Below are positions 26,355-41,300 of a stretch of DNA of 64,000 bases, piece after piece (position 1 is the stretch's first letter; every line of letters begins with the position of its first letter). The DNA comes from Leguminivora glycinivorella (lineage: Eukaryota > Arthropoda > Insecta > Lepidoptera > Tortricidae). A program made the position numbers and the translations under genes. The stretch covers positions 11,739,118 through 11,803,117 of the forward strand of contig NC_062977.1 in NCBI RefSeq assembly GCF_023078275.1, in the 5' to 3' direction. A model generated the notes under the pieces. That model saw only the letters and a list, made by a program, of their open reading frames with translations, was not told the DNA's origin and ran no database searches.

Positions 26355-29300
26355 TTAATACCTACCAGGCAGGCAATTATGGTCGCGCGATAAATGATAA
26401 AATAGCAGGCCGCACTATTTGTAAGTGCGACAGGGATGGCCCGATGTTTTATCATCTATCGCGCGACCATGATTGCCCTACAGGAAGAAGTTTGGATATT
26501 TATTGAAGGTATGTACATATGATAATACTGTATATTATGTATAGCGGATTGTATGAATATCATTCAATTTATCTTTGCCGTGAATCATTACGTAAACACA
26601 TGGGTGCGGCAAAACATGTGTTCCTCTGATATTGCTGAATTATTGAACCCGACAAAAATGTAGCGTACCTAGGTTACAATTACAATATATAAGCAGAAAA
26701 CAAAGTTGCTAAGCTGTTTGCTGATAAATTATAGGCGTAAATCCTTTATTCCTATATAGTTTAAACACCTTTGTCGTAACCATCTCAACATTTTAATATC
26801 GTATGACAGCAGTAATGACGGATGATAGGGAGGTATGGAAGCGGAAGACAGGCTGCGCCGACCCCAAATGCATGGGATAAGGGTAGGCGAATGATGATGA
26901 TGACAGCAGTAATGTAAGGGTAAGTAGGAGCCCCCGGGCAACTTTGTCTCCGCAACTATTTTGTCTCTCACACATCCAGTCTATGGGCAAGTAGCGCAAC
27001 TTTTTATATGTAGAAACCCATCCATGATACAAAATAGTTGCGGCTACAAAGTTGCTCGTGGGCGCATACCCTTACATTAAAATCCACATCCATGTTTAAA
27101 ACGATATTGATCCTTAGAATGTTATGTAGGTAGCTTTTTAACCGACTTCAAAAAAGGAGGAGGTTCTCAATTCGACTGAATGTTTTTTTTATTTTTTTTA
27201 TTTTTTTGTATGTATGTTCTTCGATATCTTCGAGAATTGTGGACCGATTTTCAAAATTTTTTTTTTGATCGAACGGGTATAACCCCGAGATGGTCCCATT
27301 GGCACCAAGTCAAGGTCTGATGATGGGATCCTGGAGAAATCGAGGGAACTCTTCAAATGTTATAGGCACATGTAATGTTTTTAGTGTATTTTTCAAAGGT
27401 AAACCAGTATTTACGCCTGATGGTAATAATTTTATGTGGCTGAGCTGATGATGGAAGGTCAACTCCTCAATGGTTAGGAGTTAAAGGATAATTCTTTCAC
27501 TAGTGTACATGTATTCGGACTGATACGTATAATATCAATAGGAACCACTAAAAATCAACAAATAAATAAACTTTTTAACAAAAAATAAAACCGCCTTCAA
27601 AAATAAGCGCGTTACAAAACACGGAGAAACTAAAAAGCAAAAAATAATAAACCTTTGAATTCAGATTTCTTATCGTATTGCAATAATCTAAACATCCAAA
27701 TTATAAACAAATCAATTATTTTTGGAGTCGGTGCCAGCCTGCGTATGGTTGGGTGGGGCAAACTGGCAATAGCAAGGCGACGAACAGGTCTGGTACCGAC
27801 TGCAAAAATAATTGATTTGTTTATAATTTGGATGTTTAGATTATTGCAATACGATAAGAAATCTGAATTCAAAGGTTTATTATTTTTTGCTTTTTAGTTT
27901 CTCCGTGTTTTGTAACGCGCTTATTTTTGAAGGCGGTTTTATTTTTTGTTAAAAAGTTTTGTTAGGTCTAGGACTTCTGTATCTTAGTAAGTATAAAGTT
28001 GGATTGTTGTAAGTTACCTGTAAACAGAGGACATATTTGCGAGAGTGCTCCAATTGGTCCGTGCGCAGTATATTGTCCAATTGCCAGCTCCATAAAGAGC
28101 ATAGGCACGCCACAAACTAGGAGTATTATGAAGTAAGGAATAAGGAATGCACCTGAAATAAACAGAAGGGTTTGTTATTTTTACCCGGGGAGCCGTAATA
28201 GTTAATAAGTGTCGATAATCAATTTATTGTTAAAGTTATCCCTGGAACGGGCGAATAATTAAAACACTAATTGTACTCCTCAAACTGAGTTGCTTTTGTT
28301 CAGCAACTTTTCCTACAAATAAAATATTAGCTTCAATGTAGGTACTCTAACGCTATCGTTATTGACGTTGCCTGTCACACTTTAAACATAACGAAATTCG
28401 CAATACATTGTGTCTTAGAATAACTTATTTATGGTGATAAAAATCTAAATAACAGTTATCTTCATAAGTCTGATAGTACGTTGGCCTGAGAGATTCTCGC
28501 TTCCGAAACTTCTGTACCGTGGAGGCTACTTAAATCTAAAGAATGAAGAATACGCCGATCGATTGTTCAATTCCACTATGGTCCAGTTGCAACAACCACA
28601 TGTGACAGACACATCATCGTCACACAGTAGAAGTCTATGGAACTTCCCATACAATAAAATTTAACGAATGCTTTAACGGTGACAGACGGTTGTTGCAACC
28701 GGCCCTATGTCTGTGAAATTATAATACTTATTATAGTTTCCATGCGGTCAGTGTCTCTTTCATACCTTCTTTCTTAACGTATGCTTACATGTGTTTTAAA
28801 CTGGTTTGTACTTTGTAAGTACATGTTATAAAGATCACTAAAATGAATGGCACGTTCGTAAGAATGTCCCGTCGTCCTCTCGTTGCGCTAACAACGAATT
28901 GACCTACAGGAACTAGCGCAATTAACCTGCTAATTCGCCCACTGAGATGATTGTCGTGGTCTTACTCGAATACCTTTTGGTTTCTGGGCTGTTTCTCTAA
29001 TGGGTAAGCGAGGTTTCCTGTTTAGTAAACAGGCTACACGTGTGTGTGTGTTAACGCGTGTTATAATTACATATTGTTTTTCACCACACCAACTGGTAAA
29101 GGCTTTCTTTGCTATTCGAAAACAGATAGCAAAATTGCATTTTATCCACAAGGGGGCAAAGTAATTTCATACAAATTTTAACTCGATGTCTTAATCTGGC
29201 TGCTAGATTTTACCTATAAATGATGATTTTGAATCATAAATATTGAATAAATTTATGGATTTCATTTATTTTGATGTTTTATAGTCAGTATTTTGTTCGT

Positions 29301-32300
29301 GTTGGTGTGGTGAAAAAATTTGTGTTTCACTCGGTGGCAAAGTTTGTTTAACCTTCGTGCCTTGATACCCTCGCAACGCTCAAGATTCCACTTTTTGAAC
29401 CACTCGCTACGCTCGCGGTTCAATATTGGAATCTTTCGCTTGCTCTGGTATCAATATTGGCACGTGCGGTTAAACAACTACTTTGCCCCCTTGTAAAACA
29501 AATAACTATTTTTTGTGTAATGTCAAATGGTCGTTTAGGAGAGTTATAATCGAGGTCGTCTTTTACGTTGATTTATTCTTAAACGTTGGCATTATGCGAG
29601 TTGAATTATTTTATTGTACCTAACAGGTAATTACAAACAAAACGTAACTGTCATTATTATAAATGTAGCAATATTCCAGGAAAGGAAGCACTGGAAGCCG
29701 TGTATTGCTACTTCTTAAATAATCTTTATATCTGATGCTTAAAGATTCAAAATTTGGAAACACTCGAATTCGTATTAGTAAGCAGCCTATTTAAGAATAA
29801 TAAAGATAACGACTAATAATCACTCGATATCTCGAGTTTGCGAAGTGTGAAGTATCAGTTTACCGAGGGAATCAGCTGTAATTCACACCACATTGTCGTG
29901 TAGCTCAGTTTGTGTGATTGTACCTCGGTGTCAACCAGCCGCAGTTAGCGAGCTGGGACACAAACAAATCTCAGACACGATCTCACGATTTATTGAATAC
30001 ATAACATATCCTACTACACTTACCGTGATTTATCTGTAATTCGATACTGCCAAACTTATGTAGATTTATTACGATTATGACGTGTCTATTTTTACCGGAA
30101 TAATACAAGATAGTATTTGTTTGAAACCATAACGTGGCGATGTGACTCAGGAAGGTTTGGCAATGTTGAGTATTTCAATTGTTTGATTGCTCAATTTGTT
30201 TTAAAAACTAAATGCCTACTCGTAATGGGTACCTATGTGAAACAAAGATTATATTTATGTACCTAAGCGAAGCTTGTGTCTGCTCTCTAATATCTAAAAC
30301 TAGAGGATAAGGTTTTGAGAATGTCATTTTCCCACACAAGTAGACAATAACTTGTTTCTCTATGCCTAAACGTACACCATGTTTTTTTTGTTTTCCGTTA
30401 AATTCGACACGTCGTTAGGTTCATTATCAGGAACCACCATGTATATCACTGATAGTTAAATTCGCAAAAAAAATATCATCGTTTTCATACATAATAAAAA
30501 ATAAATTAGTGACCCTTAAGAATTATTGACGGCACATGTCAAAACAAATAACATTAGGAATTGGTAAAGTGTTCAGTAATTATCTTAATTCTTTTAATAA
30601 CTCGATGACCGTAAAAGTTGTGACTTGTTTCTTAGAGAAATTAATAGTATTTGATCTAAAGAACCTTCCCTTAAAGTTAACGGAATTCAATAAAAACAGG
30701 GTGTATATATTTACTCGGTTATTGTCACATCAGGAAAAATTACGCAGTTTGATGCTTGTTTTATATATCCCTGCGATATTTTTATTTTTGTTTCCCAACA
30801 TAAATAATTGGGTATGATGGTTTTATGCAAAAGCCGGTTTGTTTTTGGCATGGACATGTCATGGAAAAATTAAAGAGGCTATAGGTCTTTCGTCCCAGAT
30901 TGGACGTTAGTAAGCCAAACAAACAAAATAATGTGTCAGTAAATAGCATTATACCTTTCATTTGTGTCGATGTTCTCATGGTCGCCTTAATTTACGATTC
31001 CGTGACATCGTGTAAGAATAATTTTCTTACAAAAGTGAAATGACGTCAGCACCGAAGACATATTTTCGTTACTGTAGTGTTTATGGGTGTATGGAAAGTT
31101 CTCAAAATGCGGAAATGTCATTCTTTAGAATTCCTAGACACCCAGAAAAGTAAGTGGTTGTTATATTTTTGCAGTGTTAGGTACATTATTGCTTACGTAA
31201 ATGGCGTAAAAGTGAGATTTAAAGCTAGAATGACACATTAAAATCAATAAGGATTTATCTGTAACGACATTTAGGTAGATGCTGCGATCTATCTAGCTCG
31301 AAAGTTTGGTACCTACTTAAATATTGTGCAAACATCTATTCAAACATTTTATGTAAATATGATTCCGTCAGTATTTAAGAAACAAATACGTACTTGAATC
31401 TTTATTAGATAAAAAGGTAGAAAGAGCGTTGGTACTAGCATAGCGCCATACACAGTTACTAATACGAGTAGGACAGTAGGTACCTACGTTTCTAGTTCAA
31501 ACGAATCTTTTTTTTATTGTGATGGATTGGGTGTATTCTAGAGAAAACATATAAAATGAACTGGAGTATGAGTGGGCGGGCGTCTTGGCGGATAGGATCA
31601 GGCGTCCAAAGGGTAAAATAAACCTAATTCGTTACAATTAATGTTAGCGGGCTCCTAGTCTATTTACATTTCTTTTAAGCGCGCGCGGCGTCGGCGCGCG
31701 GTGCGTCCCACATCCCACATACCTGCAGCACAATAGATCGAATCAATGAACTACCTACTTAGATGTTTGTACATATTTCCTTTATTTATCTTTTCTCTTA
31801 AGCTAGGTTTTTTACAATATGAGTATAAAAGTAAAATAAAAAAAAACACTTACAAAACAATATAAAAACATATAAACAAATACATATTATTATTATTGTA
31901 TTTTTTTTGTTTTAAATAATTCTTAGTATAACATATAAATTACCCCATAGATGATGTGAAAAGTCCTCGTCATAAATATCTCATTTTGCTCCCTTGTTAC
32001 ACAATCTACTATTGCGCGTATGAGAGTAATATATTTATAATGATTTTTTGTGTCTTCAATACTGACTAATGTGGTGTCATGACGTGGTATTGTTATACTA
32101 AAACCTACTTACAGTTAATAGTACCTATTAGATTTACAACAACTTACATTGTACGAAGTCGATTATAGTAACGTTGTACAACCCTGCGTGACCTTGCGCA
32201 GTAGTAACGACCGCGCCGCCGCTGCCGGAGATTAACTACTGATATATCCTTATACTGTGCAAGTGATAATAAAATGGTCGCGGAACTTGCTACAGAGAAC

Positions 32301-35300
32301 GCGGTGCAATGCCACGAAGATCACGACGTTTTTGTCATCCTAATGAGTGATTTAGCGTGATCGTCCGGTGACAGCATAACTTGTTAACATTAGCGTTGAA
32401 TGAGTGTTAAATGGTCTGTGCAAAAATTACGCTCGTCGCTAAAATATGTTCCTAGATGTACATATGATTAGCGCTTCGGAAACGAGATCGACTCTGTTTA
32501 TTTCTGTTAATATATAAAATGCAATTATCTCTGTTCGTTGTCGACGTTGTCGTTAATGAGTAAGACTTGGCAGTTACTTATCTTACCTCCTCCGCTTTTG
32601 TAGCATAGATATGGAAAGCGCCACACATTGCCCAAGCCGACGGAGTAGCCCACACATGCCAGCACGAACTGTATCTTGTTTGGCCAGAATGGCCGTCTTG
32701 GTTTGAGGTGGTCCGTTTCGGCGTCCTCCTCTTCCTCATCGCAGTCGCTTTCGTGTGACCCCGTGTCTTCATCCGGCGGCCTGTAATTAAAAAATAAATG
32801 TTCATAAATTGCTGCACATTATTCTAAAGAACAAACTAGGTATTTCATTTTTATTTAAATTCTCTTTCACAGTTACCAATTAAATTAAGTCACTATTAAG
32901 TTATTATTTTAATTATAGTTAAATTTAGTATAATACATTACTAAAATCCTACTCTAAATACATTTGCATGCTGTATGAAGACAGCTGGAAAAGGTGGAAC
33001 TATATCTAACATAATATTAAGACATGTAACTAACCCTTTTTCTGCAAATAAATATATCTTATCTTATCTTATCTTAACCTAAAAACTTACGCGTCTCTAT
33101 TTATAATTAGTCTCTTCTACGAATTCACAGAGTGTATTGAGATTGACTTAAGACATAAAAATATACAAATGTCGTTGGTATACTAAGCTCATTATGTCGA
33201 TTTTGAAATCCGATTTTATTCGTTTATTGTTCTGCCAGTGACATGATTAGAGAAAGAGGGAAAGAGGTAATAACCTTAAAGTAATTTCAAGTACGTATAT
33301 TTTAGGAAGAGCACATAAATGTATTTGTATACTACTGCGCTAGTTCCATTGAGCCATAGTTCCAGAGTCCATTTTAATAAATTTGAATATTAAACCATCG
33401 GAAAAAAGATAAAATAAGTAATGATATTTGATCGCGTTCGATTTGTATGTGACTTAAATTAAATATGTATTAAACCATGTTTGCCGCACTTACAGCAATC
33501 ATTATTATCTAAATAATACACACATAAAAATGATATTTCGCAAGTACTATTTAAAAATGTATACACATACACCGTGTTTCACTTAACACTAAAAACCTGA
33601 AAACGGTTTGTTCAGAATCGAGAGTAGAATCGATTGAGCTATATCTTGATGGGGGTAATATTTTTATTTAAATTAGTATTATTAGTTATTTTTTACGTGC
33701 CTATTCTATTGTACTCGTAATACAACATTGTGTATATCGCATTGCTAAAGGTTGTTTACCTTTTTCAGTATTTAGGGGCATTAATAAGGCGTCATCCATA
33801 TATTACGTCACAGTGTAGGGGGGGGGGGGGGGTCATACTAAATGTGACAATCCCTGTTAAAGGGATACAAAAAAGCGTGACATAGGGGGGGAGGGGTCCA
33901 AAAACCTGAAATTTGGTGTGACGTAATATGTGGATGATCCCTAATGGCTGGTTACTGGGACGATTATTTTTTCCGCTACGAGTTTGACGTTGTTTGTCAG
34001 TTTAATCTTAATGTTTATCATAAGTCATAACAAATTGAACTCTTACCTAATTACAACCTTGTCATTTTGAATATTGGGTTTAAATTTGCTTACTGCGATT
34101 ACCTGTCCAATTTGAAGTGTTTTACAGTGACATCTTAGCTGTCTATTGGTAACCCTTATGTCGTTGCAGTAACGTACACAAATAAATAGTTTTATGGTTT
34201 ATGATGGTAGTTAGCAATTATTTTGAGTGTAGAGCTAAAAGTCAAGTAGAGCTGTACAGAAAATTAAAAATTCAATTTAAAAAAAAGTAACCATCAGATT
34301 AAAAGATGAATACTCTAGATGAGTTTAAAGAAATAAAAATCAGTTGGGGTGTCTGAGGTTTTGAGTGATATCGGAAACACGTTGTATATATTATCTTGTT
34401 CCTAGTGTAATCTTGGCATATTTGTCACGGCTCCTGAAAGTCTTTTTCTAACGCGAGCGAAGCCGCGGGCAAAAGCTAGTAATATTATAAATGGGAAGTG
34501 TGTGTGTCTGTTTGTTTATCCGTCTTTCACTGCAAAACGGAGCGACGAATAGACGTGATTTTTTAAGTGGAGATAGTTGAAGGGATGGAGAGTGGCATAG
34601 GCTACTTTTTGTCTCTTTGTAACCCCCACTTCCCTAAAATGGTGGAAGTTTGTATGAAGCATTCCTCAATTTTTGAATTTAACGCGAGCGAAGCCGCGGG
34701 AAAAAAGCTAGTCGTATATAAAGATAAAACTTGAGACTAATAAGGTAAGTGTTTTTTTAAGTTAGTGTTCATTAATTAATTCAATCTTTGTTCTTCTTAG
34801 CGCCTATCACTGCGACCATTCCTGATCTATTGTGATCGCCACCTACTATCTCGATCAAGTCCTACAAATTCAATAACTTGTAACTTATCTTTTTGAACTC
34901 GAGATACCTCACATCATTTTTCCGATTTTATTATAGATTTTAATGTTTTAAAAATGTTTATTTATTTATGCTGTTGCATTTTGTTAAAGTATTCTAAATT
35001 TTATTTTCCTTTGTAATGTGTATACTTTCCGTGGTATCATTCGTTATGGCCCTGACGGAAGATCAGCGTTGGCCACCCAGGCTAACACCATGCTGAGTCG
35101 GGACCATATTCATGGCAACTATGTGTACTTACTTACCTTTTGTGATGTTATGTGTGTAAATAATTCTCTGTTGTTGATCTGTATTTGTGTGTGTCTTTTA
35201 CGTATTATTTTGCCATGAATAAAAATATTTCTATTTCTATTTCACCCGGATGTATTAGGTAGCTGCCCAGAATCGTGTTACGTGTGCGGATTAGAGAAGA

Positions 35301-38300
35301 GAGGGGGCCACGGTGTAGGGTGTTCCGTAGTTTTCCGTATTTTTCTCAAAAACTACTGAACCTATCAAGTTCAAAACGATCTTCTCCTAGAAAGTCTTTA
35401 TAAAGTTCTACTTTTATGATTTTTTTTTTTCATATTTTTTAAACATATGGTTCAAAATTTAGAGGGGGGCGGCACATTTTTTCCTTTAGGAGCGATTATT
35501 TCCGAAAATATAAATATTCTGATTTAAACTTTCACGATTATTTCTCTGTTATATAATATTTTTCTTGCTTCGTGATAATTTCTATTGCACTCTGCCAGGA
35601 TGTACACGGGCGTTTCTTTAAAGTTAGAGTGTTACTTACTAAACTTAAATTAAATAAGATTCTCGGTTTTTTAATAGAAACTATCAATATTTAAAGGCTT
35701 TTATTTAAAATAAATATATGTGCGATAACAAAACAATAAAATTTTACCCATTAATACATTTATAATTTTAGTATGGCAATATTTAGCATGCAATTATTAC
35801 ACTGTGATATCAATCTTATTTGTTTCACTCGAAGCTATAAATTCAAATGAACAAGTGCGAGCCATCGAATGTTGTGCGCTTGGCTGTTTATGTGTTCGCA
35901 AATGGCCGTCACCCTTCTCTGTCATCTCAATCCTGCGATGAGTAGAGTAAAAGAGATAGTTGCGCCCAAATTACGTACATAGGAGTTCGCGATAGGCAAA
36001 CACTCACACGCGCGTGACGCGCGGACTTTGTGAATGTGTATGTGCGTGTTTTCAAATATAAACCTTATAACACATTGTTTACGGTTTTTATTCAAATGAA
36101 TAACTCGATAAGAAGCCGAGTTGCTTTGGAGTTTAGTTGAGCGGGCTGTCTTTATCAGCGTGTGCGTGATTTTTGTATCTGTGTGGAGTGACCATGAATG
36201 AATATGAAAGCTCAGGCATAAGTAGCTTCACTTCGCGTTCGCGCGCCCGATAATTTTAGGTACATATTTGAATTTAAGTAAATGGTGTTATTATTTGTGA
36301 GGCAATACGTAATGTTTTAATTATAAGTATGTTTTTTTTATTTCAATGGTGGTTTGTAACTTTGGTATTTGTTGTGGAACATCTAGGGCAACTAATCGGA
36401 TTGTATGAGCGCGCCGCCACTTAGCTCCGTGAATTATCTGCTGTTTTCTTTAAAGTAACAAAACGTCTGTGATGATAGGAATTGACCAAGGTAATAAATA
36501 ATACTGTTACCTATATGCTGTTAATTTTCCAACACATGAGCCTTGGAGCCTTGGGAATTTTAGGATAGTAGTTAATGCAATCTTTTCCTAACTTTAGCTT
36601 TACCAATAGTGGAAAAATGGCCATCGGGCGAGAACTAGCAAATATACAGACATTAAACGGCGATAACTCTATATTATCCCATGTTTAATCTTTGAGAAAA
36701 TAAGGAAGGTCTGCGGCGCTAGGCTCTTAGTCCATACTGTCCATTGGTAATTAATAACATGTGCGTTTAGTGAAATACTACCCCCCCTATTCATAAACCT
36801 ACACTAAAGTTACCCTGGGCGCACACGGAGGCGACAGTTGCACGGCGACATTTTTTGTCTCTGTCGTTACTACATGCGTCCAAGACAGAGACAAAAAATG
36901 TCGCCGTGCAACTGTCGCCTCCGTGTGCGCTCAGCCTTATCAAGCTGATAAAGTTCGTTTGTCCCTTTCTGACGTATTGGTGTGATGAAAAGAAACGATT
37001 TTTATCGGCATGATAACTTTAGTGAACGTTTATGAATAAGGGGGTACGTGTATTAGATCCCGAGTATCCTGACATTTCAATAAGCTCATTTAATGATAAT
37101 GTTTAAACAATGATATCATTTTTACACTGCATTGTATTATATTTTTGTATTTATGTAAATATTTGTTAATCATGATAGTGAAGACATCTTCAAGTAAGCT
37201 TGTAGGTAAGTATACAACGATGAGGTGTTTTAATTTGAAGTGACATGTTTACATAACTGATTAAATAGGCAGGCACCTTCTAGACTAGGTGCAGATAACG
37301 ACACCGACGTTAAGGTCATGCATCTTATATTAAAGCTCTCTAAACTTATTTTGTCTATTTATTTGTCTTCTGCAGATGCAGTAAAATAGTGTACTTAATT
37401 TAATTACAATTTTTGAAAAATGTAGAACCCTAAAAAAATTTATAAGGAGCCCAATGTTTCATATGTAAAGGTTCAATATTGGAAATTAACTAGAACTGAT
37501 GTCTTATCGACATACATCAGTTATTGGCGTTATATTTGGCGCTTCTATTACGACCCAATTATGAAATATGACGATATGTTTTAGTGTTAGTTTTGAAATG
37601 GATTATGTACTGTGTTCTATTATTCGATGCAGCCTTTGCATAATTTATTCCATTTGGCGTTATACCACCATTCAACACGCGGAAGAGTAATGATAGCGGC
37701 TGTATGGTTACTGTTTAACCTTGTCACTTGTTTGGTTTTAAAGATGGATAACTCGTGGTGCCGTAGATTAAAGTGACGTCATTAAGAGCTCAAAGGATTA
37801 AATTCTTACACCGGTCAAGGCATTTTTTCTGATTATGAAATAGAAATTGTAGACAGTGTAGCATTTTATGCAAAATAATGTTTTGATCGTCTATGGATTT
37901 GAGTTATTTGTTTCTCATGTAAAAAATGTAAATTAAAACGTAGGTAACTGGCCCCGTAGCCGAATGGCATTTCTCCGACGCCAAACGAAAGCGATACGCC
38001 GCTGGCTCTGTCGCGCCAATACGCAAGCGCGATAGAGATAGATATCTACTAGCGCTTCGTTTCGTGAGCGTTTCGTGAGCGATTGTACCATTCGGCTAGC
38101 CACCCAGATATCGTAAATAGTAAACATCGATTTAGATCTGGAATCTAGATTATGTTTGCCGTAAACTAATATACCTAAATAAAACATTATAACTACCGCG
38201 ATATCGCAAATCATTCACGCATGTAACGGTTTTAAAAATATTTTAAGCCATTCAGTAAAAATACGTATTTGGATCATTAATCAGTTAGTGATAGGGCGTA

Positions 38301-41300
38301 GGTATCTATGATTCATGACCGTCATTCATTGTTGATTCCAAGATAAAATGTGGGATATCGACGTTGCAACCTTATCGGTCCTAGTGAATGAAGGTCATGA
38401 CGACCAAGACGCGAGAGATGTAAAGATAATGGGATTTTAGGGGATTTTCTCAAGATGAAGAAAATCCCACTTTAAGCCCTGATAAGTTCGATATGTTAAT
38501 ACAGTGATAGTTTTAAATTTAATGCATTTTATTTGCAAGTTCTTATTGACAAATAAATTGTGTTCTAATATTTAGATCTAATATTTATTTATTAGTTTTG
38601 ATATTTACAGTTTGAGCTCTTTCTAACGATACCCCATTTGACCTAGTAACTTGACATTTACAGTTTGCCCCCCTTGCATATTGGCCATTTTCTATAATTA
38701 ATATTATTTAATTAATAATTTTTAAGAAAAAAAAACCGTCGCCTTTCGGGTTCTGGTGAAAGCTACTTGCGAATGTTGGATTATGTAGAAATGTGTAAGT
38801 ATTTTTTAAAACTGCTTTTAATGCTTTAATTATTAGATGGCAACACAAATGAATATACGTATAACGTTAAGGTTTGAGGAGTTTCCTCAATTCCTCATGA
38901 ATCCAATTATATTATAAGAAATCGAAGCTTGACAAACTTTGACTTGAAAACTCGATATGCTTAACAAACATAACTAAATAAATGTCACTATTCTGAACTT
39001 AAATGCATGCTTTTCTTACAAAAATACCAATGTCACTATGAGTGTGCCGTTTAGATTTGAGGAGTTCGGTTCTGACTATCATCAGCAGTTCCACTGCACT
39101 AAATGTCACTCTTCTGGACGTAAGTGCATGCTGTTCTTATAAAAATACCAAAGTCACTATAAGCGTGCCGTTCAGATTTGAGGAGTTCGGTTCTGACCAT
39201 CATCAGCAGTTCCACTGTACCAAATGTCACTGTTCTAGACGTAAGCGCATGCTGTTCTTATAAAAATGGCAAAGTCACTATAAGCGTGCCGTTCAGATTT
39301 GAGGAGTTTATAGAAATAATGCCTTTCTCAATTTCCTGTATTGATATTAGGTTTACAAAAAAATTACATGTATTGGATATTAAAATATATTTGATGTGTA
39401 TCCAGTCCAGTGTATCTAACGCAGCTATGCTCTTTCAGTTTAACAATAATTGAAAAAAGTCAAACTAATCGACAACAGTACTTATAACCCTTATATTAGG
39501 GTTCATCATCATCATCATCATATCAGCCCTTATAGGGTTATATGCATGAAATTATGTTCAAACTAGCTTTTGCCCGCGGCTTCGCTCGCGATAAATTTGA
39601 AAATTACGGAATGCTCCATACAAACTTCCACCTCCCATGTTAGGGAAGTAGGGGGTTAGAAAGAGACAAAAAGTAGCCTATGTCACTCTCCATCCCTTCA
39701 ACTATGTCCACTTCAAAAATCACGTCGATTCGTCGCTCCGTTTTGCCGTGAAAGACGGACAAACAAACAGACACACACACTTTCCCATTTATAATATTGT
39801 ACGTATTGATAATTTACAATTGTAATCTTAATATTCGGGGAAAAAACTGAGATTTCGTATGAATAAGCCGTAGTCCCCTTTCCTCATGATGCATTACGTT
39901 ACGTAATACATATATATTATGTTTGATATAAGTATAACATACATAAACTCTCGTCTGTATTCCCCAATGGGTTAAGTATAGCACAAAGACTGCTCAAGTT
40001 TCGGTGCTACTCTAATTAAGGAGTTGAAAGAAAATTAAATCTTGATATTGCAGTGTATGCAGTGTAGTGTATAGTGTATGCCCTACATCAAAATGTAACT
40101 CGTATTGGTATTGACGTTAGGAAAGGGGGCGGTAATTTTTTTTACCACCACACGGGCACCGATGACATACATATTAACTAATAATTGCATGCGTAAGTCA
40201 CTTGGCGTAACATGATAATTCATTTTTTTCTGATTTGATTGCCACATCATAGCTACATTACTCATTCTCACCTTAGCGCTTGAGTGCCTCCAACAGTAGT
40301 TCGGAATAAGATAATTAGCACCCAATTAGGTACTAAAGGCCCAATTAGACAGTGAACTCCAAATGATCGTCATTGACTAGGTGAAGTGTTTCCAAAACGA
40401 ATTAAATTTAGAATACAATTTATTTCAACAATGGGTATATTAATTCTCTTGATGAAAATTCAAGAAAACCAACGATAAATAAGTTGGATCTCGGGTGGAT
40501 CACTAAATGGTTGAGTTACTTTATTAAATATTGAAGGCTTAGAAGAAAATAGAATAGAAAACAACTTTTAAGGATCGTATGTAGTATAAGGTACAGTACC
40601 TACAGTGGGAATTACGACTGGGGGACAATTCTCAACTGATCGATTTTTCCATGTTTTACACTATTAAGTGGACACTCTATTTAATATAACAAACATAGTA
40701 AAACATGGAAAAAATCGAGTAGTTTAAAATTGCCCCTCAATCGTAATTGACCCTTTGTACCTTACAGGATAGCTAAGCAAGGAAGTTTAAAATTAAATAA
40801 AACAGTATTTTCATAAATCATTATACCTACGTTACGTTACCTACAATAAAACTATTAAATTTTTACCTACTTACTATAATACTACTAACTATAATATATT
40901 GATAGTAATTGAAAAAAAAACTGGGTTTGATTTCACCTATATCTTTGTGTTTTTAAGCATGCTTCCCGATACATCAAAAGACAGCTGGTACTGCGTACAT
41001 ACTATTAGGAATAATAACTATTGTATTTGGCGTCACAGGACAGTAGTAGTTACCAGGCATCAATCGATGGGGTATCGAGCGAACTCCGTCTTATTTAATG
41101 CTGTAACATGATATCTGATATCTGTAGATATACAAATACATACACTGTTTTTAGGGTTCCGTACCAAAAAGGTACAAAAGGAACCCTTATGGGGTACCCC
41201 CCTTATGCTATCAGCTTGAAATTTGGAATAGTTATGAATATTGTAAACCTCTACAAATCGAAAGTATAATTTTTATAAATTTATTAATATTAATGGTAGA

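Noticed and set aside
27630..27897. Two 80-codon ORFs as conserved micropeptides
   Set aside because: They are identical at their starts only because the sequence is a palindrome.
32274..32360. Short plus-strand ORF starting [11 protein letters not shown]
   Set aside because: 28 codons, no splice donor at a useful place, and no family match.
37948..38106. tRNA gene (GTAGCCGAATGG resembles an A box)
   Set aside because: The region is a TIR element with no cloverleaf or B box; a second copy exists at 54975.
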